This document shows, piece by piece, positions 56,240 to 60,000 of a DNA stretch of 60,000 nt. Within the stretch, counting starts at the first letter, position 1. The number at the start of each line of letters is the position of its first letter. Source of the DNA: Phoronis australis (taxonomy: Eukaryota > Phoronida > Phoronidae); assembly GCA_002633005.1 (NCBI GenBank), contig NMRA01000451.1, positions 168,892 to 228,891 of the forward strand. Reading direction: 5' to 3'. The notes beneath the pieces are model-generated. The model saw nothing but the letters and a program-made list of their open reading frames with translations, ran no database searches and was not told where the DNA came from. Position numbers and translations under genes: made by a program.

Positions 56240-58740
56240 TTCGTCCGTAAACATCGGATAATGTGAAAATCCACTGCAGTGATGCATTATGAAGCAAATG
56301 CTTAGGCGGCACCGATAGTTTACAGATAAGCTACGTGTCTAAAGCAGCATATGTATCTGGCCAAACTCCTCAGTAGCGTCACCTGCAGTTTTGCAAAAAC
56401 AAATTAGGCCTTATTACCACTAAATTGTTTCCCTACTGTGAACTAGTAATATTACAAATCCCTTCATTAAAAATAGAAAATGACGGCATAATTTTTTTGA
56501 AAAATTGCATTATTAATGAAAATGTTTTCTTCATATACTGTGGATTTCTTCAAATGCAGAAACTAGTCAAAACGAAACAATAGGCATATTCTACATACAA
56601 CTCTGGCGTTTGAATATCCCACCTCATAACCGTTGCGATTTGACCGAATCTATCGAAAAGAATTTATTAGGAAAACGTTGGAAAATGTACCATTGCATTT
56701 TAAATCTATTAAAGAACGCTTTCCACTCATTACCATTCCACCATCTAGGAAGACGGTGTATTTTAAAATGTCGCCGTTACATCGGAAAAGGCTATTCAGT
56801 CACTACCAAACACATTCGACCTTCGTTGGCGTCGAAGGGTTATTAAGTATTTAGATGCCAGAAGTATGTTAATAATTCCAAGGTGCTGAACGCCTGTGGA
56901 AGAGATGATCCTGGAACTGTAATTTTTCAGTTGTGAGTTTGACTAGATAACAGGAGTTTTCGCATGACATTATTGTCGCAATTGGCAATATTTTGGAACC
57001 TACGGTAAATTACAATTTAGTACAACAGATACCAACGACAAGCGCAGAGGAAGAGATTTCGAGCTTGCTTTCGTCAGTTGAGCCCCTCATCGTTGTCTAG
57101 GGTTCAGATGGCTAATGTCGATCGATTGGTTTGGCCAGTGAGACCATAAATATCATGTCCGTAGAAGAAGAGGTCTTGGCAGACGCTCCTCCATCTCAGT
57201 AATTCATGGATGAAATCTTATTGACTACCTAATGGGGCAAAATTATCGACGACTGGAGGTGAAAATTTAACTTGGGATGCGGGCAAAAATAGTGGCGACG
57301 GTCCATAAAAATTGGTGTACAAGTTTTCAGCTGAATTTTCATTTTGAAATTGAATTTTGAAACCTGGTATATAAATTTAAATTTGAAAGTTTAATGTTTA
57401 TTCCACAATTGCGTTGACTAACGTCTGTGTGTCTTCTCAAATAATCAGCAACATGCACCATTCTGGCCTGAAAATTGATTACTTCATCCGTCACTACTGA
57501 ATCTGTTGCTGGTGTTCAAAAATGGCAAGCATCTGCAGTTCTACATCCAGTGAAGCATTGAAGTTTAACCCAATGAAAAATGCCGCCACTTTTGATAACT
57601 TGGAAGGTCTTCGAAAATATGTCGAAGGGGTGGGGGCTATTTTTCAAACAGTTCCGTATAACTAATAACCATAGAAAAGATCTTCAGATTTCCGCCGGCG
57701 CAATAAGGAAATTTGTAAGGGGACGGAGAATTAGTCGCGACCACACTCCATGGTCGAACATGGTCGTTTGTTTATAACTTAAACCGAAGGTCACTTTGTC
57801 ACCCTCTGGTGGATCGTTATTTCATTTACTGGGAGACTAGGTACTGGATAATTTTTACAGGGGTCACGATAAATTTAGGCCCCGTTAAAACGATAAGATT
57901 TTAGTTATTTACGTTAAAACACGACTCAAGGGTTATTTTCAATAAGCGTCAGGATTTAATGCCACGTTAGTGACGTTAGTTTTAGCAACATGACTTTAGC
58001 CTTCCTACGTACATGCCTCCTTCTCATACAGCGAGCATTGTGGTAAGAGGTCATTACTATTATATCCAAATTCTTGCAATTCTTTGCCATTTAACCCATT
58101 GACTGCATTCGCAAAAAAGGAAAACTTCCAATGACCAAAGCACAAAACTTCGCGTTTACATATATTTAATCAAAACTAACCTAATGTCTAAGCAATCAGT
58201 AAACTTAATTTTCATAAACTAAAGATTGTCTTGGGATTGAAACGCAAAGAAATACGGGAGCTGATCTATCATTTTATGACATTTTATTCTTTTTAGCACG
58301 TGTCAAGGGGCGAAGTGTAGTGGTCGACTTAATTGGTGGATTCTAAATCTGGTCAGTGCACACTTTTTTACTGCCCGCGATCCAGTGTCCAAGGCAGAAC
58401 AAATTGAGAAGTAAAAACAATAACTGCGACACTCCAATCAGGCCATTGAAACGTAATTATACTATAAATGTACAAACGACCGTTTTCATTATTTTAAAAC
58501 GGAAATAAGTAATCATTTTTATTTCCTTCTCAACACGTTGTGTGTAGTAGGAAATGTCTAGTCAAGTGCAGTAGCCTCGTGGTTTTACTGAAAGCCGTAA
58601 GGTACCTTCTAGTTGTTTGATGATCGTTTTTGGTTCATCCTAATCCAAACAAGGGTTACCGCCAAACACTATTCATGAAGAGGCTTCTGGGCGGGCTCAA
58701 GTCACATTCACTCCATGCATTTATTAAGGCAAGTTTTAGG
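56240..58740. other. No recognisable gene
   Basis: Two overlapping plus frames at 56,610-56,854 (rich in Arg, Lys and Ile) have no recognisable domain. AT-rich simple stretches occur near 57,340-57,390. Nothing else could be supported. Confidence 0.4.
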
Positions 58741-58747
58741 GTCGATC

Positions 58748-58956
58748 TAGTGGCGTAGATTTTGGGTTGTCGTGTCCGAGGTGTCGAGAAAATAACGGTG
58801 TCGTCCGGCTCATGTTTTTTGCGCCGCAGTCACCCGTCCGGTTCTCGGCAATTTTTGCACGTTCCTGGATGCTTCCGCTTTCACTCCGCCTTTCCTGCCG
58901 GTTCCGTGCCAACTCGCGGTGCGCTCCTCCTCCCCACTCTCCTGGCTACGCCACTA
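58748..58956. mobile_element. MITE-like element with TAGTGGCGTAG ends, about 209 bp
   Basis: TAGTGGCGTAG at the left end is exactly inverted as CTACGCCACTA at the right end. The interior is much more GC-rich than the flanks (TTCCTGCCGGTTCCGTGCC and similar). The AGTGGCGTAG terminus is common among hAT-type MITEs. Open frames crossing the element run past its border and are shadows. Confidence 0.75.
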
Positions 58957-58959
58957 AAT

Positions 58960-59960
58960 CGGTCTTTACTAGCTACCGCACTTCAACCTGGGTCTCTATA
59001 CTAGTGACAGAGCCTAAAGGGCTCCCCTGGAACAAATACAAAATTAGCAACCGCAGCACCGGTAATGGGTAATCAGTTTTACGTTGAAACTGTCGAATCA
59101 ACAGATCAGTACCAACGATTGGCATTTGGTGAATCTATATTTTCCATTAGTCTATTCGTCTATTCTTGTCATTGAGCGTGCATGCAAAGTGGTTAGAATC
59201 TCATTTTCAAAGACTTTGTGGCACGTACAGCCCACAGCCTAGCATTAACGCGATCCCCGTGGGACGATCTCCAATATCGTCTAGAGCATGAATAGTAACA
59301 AGTGTACCAATGGACGACGGGCGTCGCCCGACAGTCATATGAACGTCTTAGGTTTGACGGAATCGGTAATCAAGATATATATTTAGATATATATTTAATA
59401 ACGCTTCTGGGTACCTGTATTATTCAATCAACGAATTCCTGTCTGGTAAGCCGTTTCTCTGTTTAGATGTATTTTTATCCCGCGTCGCTTTTTGTCAGCA
59501 CCCCGGGATCTACTCACTCAGGTATTTTGTCGGCTTGAACAGTCTATAGACACGGGGCGAGCCATTGAAGTTCTTATTTTTTATATACACACGGACGAAG
59601 TATCGAGATTACAAAGAATAACACACCAGGGGAAGATACTTGTATTTCAAAACATTTGCTGAACTCTCTATTCCGATGTCTTTGAAAGAAGCCATTGCTT
59701 TTATAAATAAAGTCAATCGTATATCTTTTGTGCCCCCTTTCAGATAACGCAACTTACAAATATCTAAAACATCACCTGTCTAACGCTCGACTTCCCACCT
59801 GTAAACGATCAGAATGTAAGAAAACATGGTCGCAATCAGTGGAGCTTCGACGCAAACCTGGAGTTTGTTTAGAGTTCCCGGATCCAATAAACTAGTTTAA
59901 AGAGAAAACACGAACAACGGTTTGTTCAGACCAGCCCGATTTGAAGCATCTTTGTTAAAT
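58960..59960. other. No recognisable gene
   Basis: No coding or RNA signal. A short TATATATTTAGATATATATT stretch occurs near 59,379-59,398. Confidence 0.45.
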
Positions 59961-59962
59961 CA

Positions 59963-59990
59963 CCAATCCGTGCAAGAGAGGTATATAAAA
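59963..59990 (+). promoter_or_regulatory. CCAAT and TATA box at the right edge
   Basis: GTATATAAAA at 59,981-59,990 is a strong TATA box and CCAAT lies at 59,963-59,967. If used, transcription would start about 20-25 bases beyond the window end on the plus strand. The spacing between the two motifs is shorter than usual, so only the TATA box is persuasive. Confidence 0.45.
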
Positions 59991-60000
59991 CTACACGAGC

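Noticed and set aside
1-60000. CRISPR arrays, bacterial operons, rRNA, tRNA and snRNA genes
   Set aside because: None found; there are no regularly spaced identical repeats with unique spacers, and no conserved 5S, U1, U2 or U6 sequences were recognised.

Overview
The window looks like nuclear DNA of an animal, probably a marine invertebrate. Genes are split by GT-AG introns, the flanks are AT-rich, and decayed transposons are everywhere. The transposon types (a DIRS/Ngaro-like element with gag, RT, RNase H and an SGNH hydrolase, a LINE fragment, many short inverted-repeat elements) and a small intronless secreted gene would fit an anthozoan cnidarian, but nothing here proves the phylum. Only two host gene families can be supported: one secreted von Willebrand A-like protein and a pair of secreted two-domain cystatins.

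Layout. 1-5.5 kb: no recognisable gene; two inverted repeats (4771-4848 and 5487-5557). 5.7-6.5 kb (-): a single-exon, signal-peptide-bearing vWA-like gene with a degenerate metal site; a strong hairpin lies in its likely 3' UTR. 6.9-8.1 kb: a probable DNA transposon bounded by GGGCGTTTAT termini. 9.2-14.7 kb: pieces of a DIRS/Ngaro-like retrotransposon: about 71-bp tandem repeats, an open SGNH hydrolase ORF (-), gag and RT (+) with frameshifts, and an RNase H segment (-) that collides with the RT tail to tail. 14.9-19.7 kb: dispersed repeats and a relic of a common invertebrate transposon ORF (-).

20.1-40.8 kb is the centrepiece: an imperfect direct tandem duplication, unit A about 20,097-29,055 and unit B about 29,056-40,845. 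Each unit carries a five-exon cystatin gene on the minus strand. In copy A all exons, splice sites, a TATA-like box and a poly(A) signal are intact, and the exons encode 250 residues with two complete cystatin domains (Q-V-V-A-G and P-W in each). Copy B keeps exons 1, 3, 4 and 5 intact, but exon 2 has lost one base and its splice donor and the TATA-like box is altered. Every exon is a multiple of three in phase 0, so skipping exon 2 would still give an in-frame protein lacking part of domain 1. Unit B is longer because of insertions, one with a dead LINE reverse transcriptase inside an intron.

40.8-60 kb: no convincing host gene. It holds copies of at least two dispersed repeat families, several MITE-like elements, a long CGTG microsatellite, a promoter-like cluster near 52.0 kb and a strong TATA box at the right edge that could serve a gene beyond the window. 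Most short ORFs here are chance frames. All functional statements rest on motif reading; no search was run.
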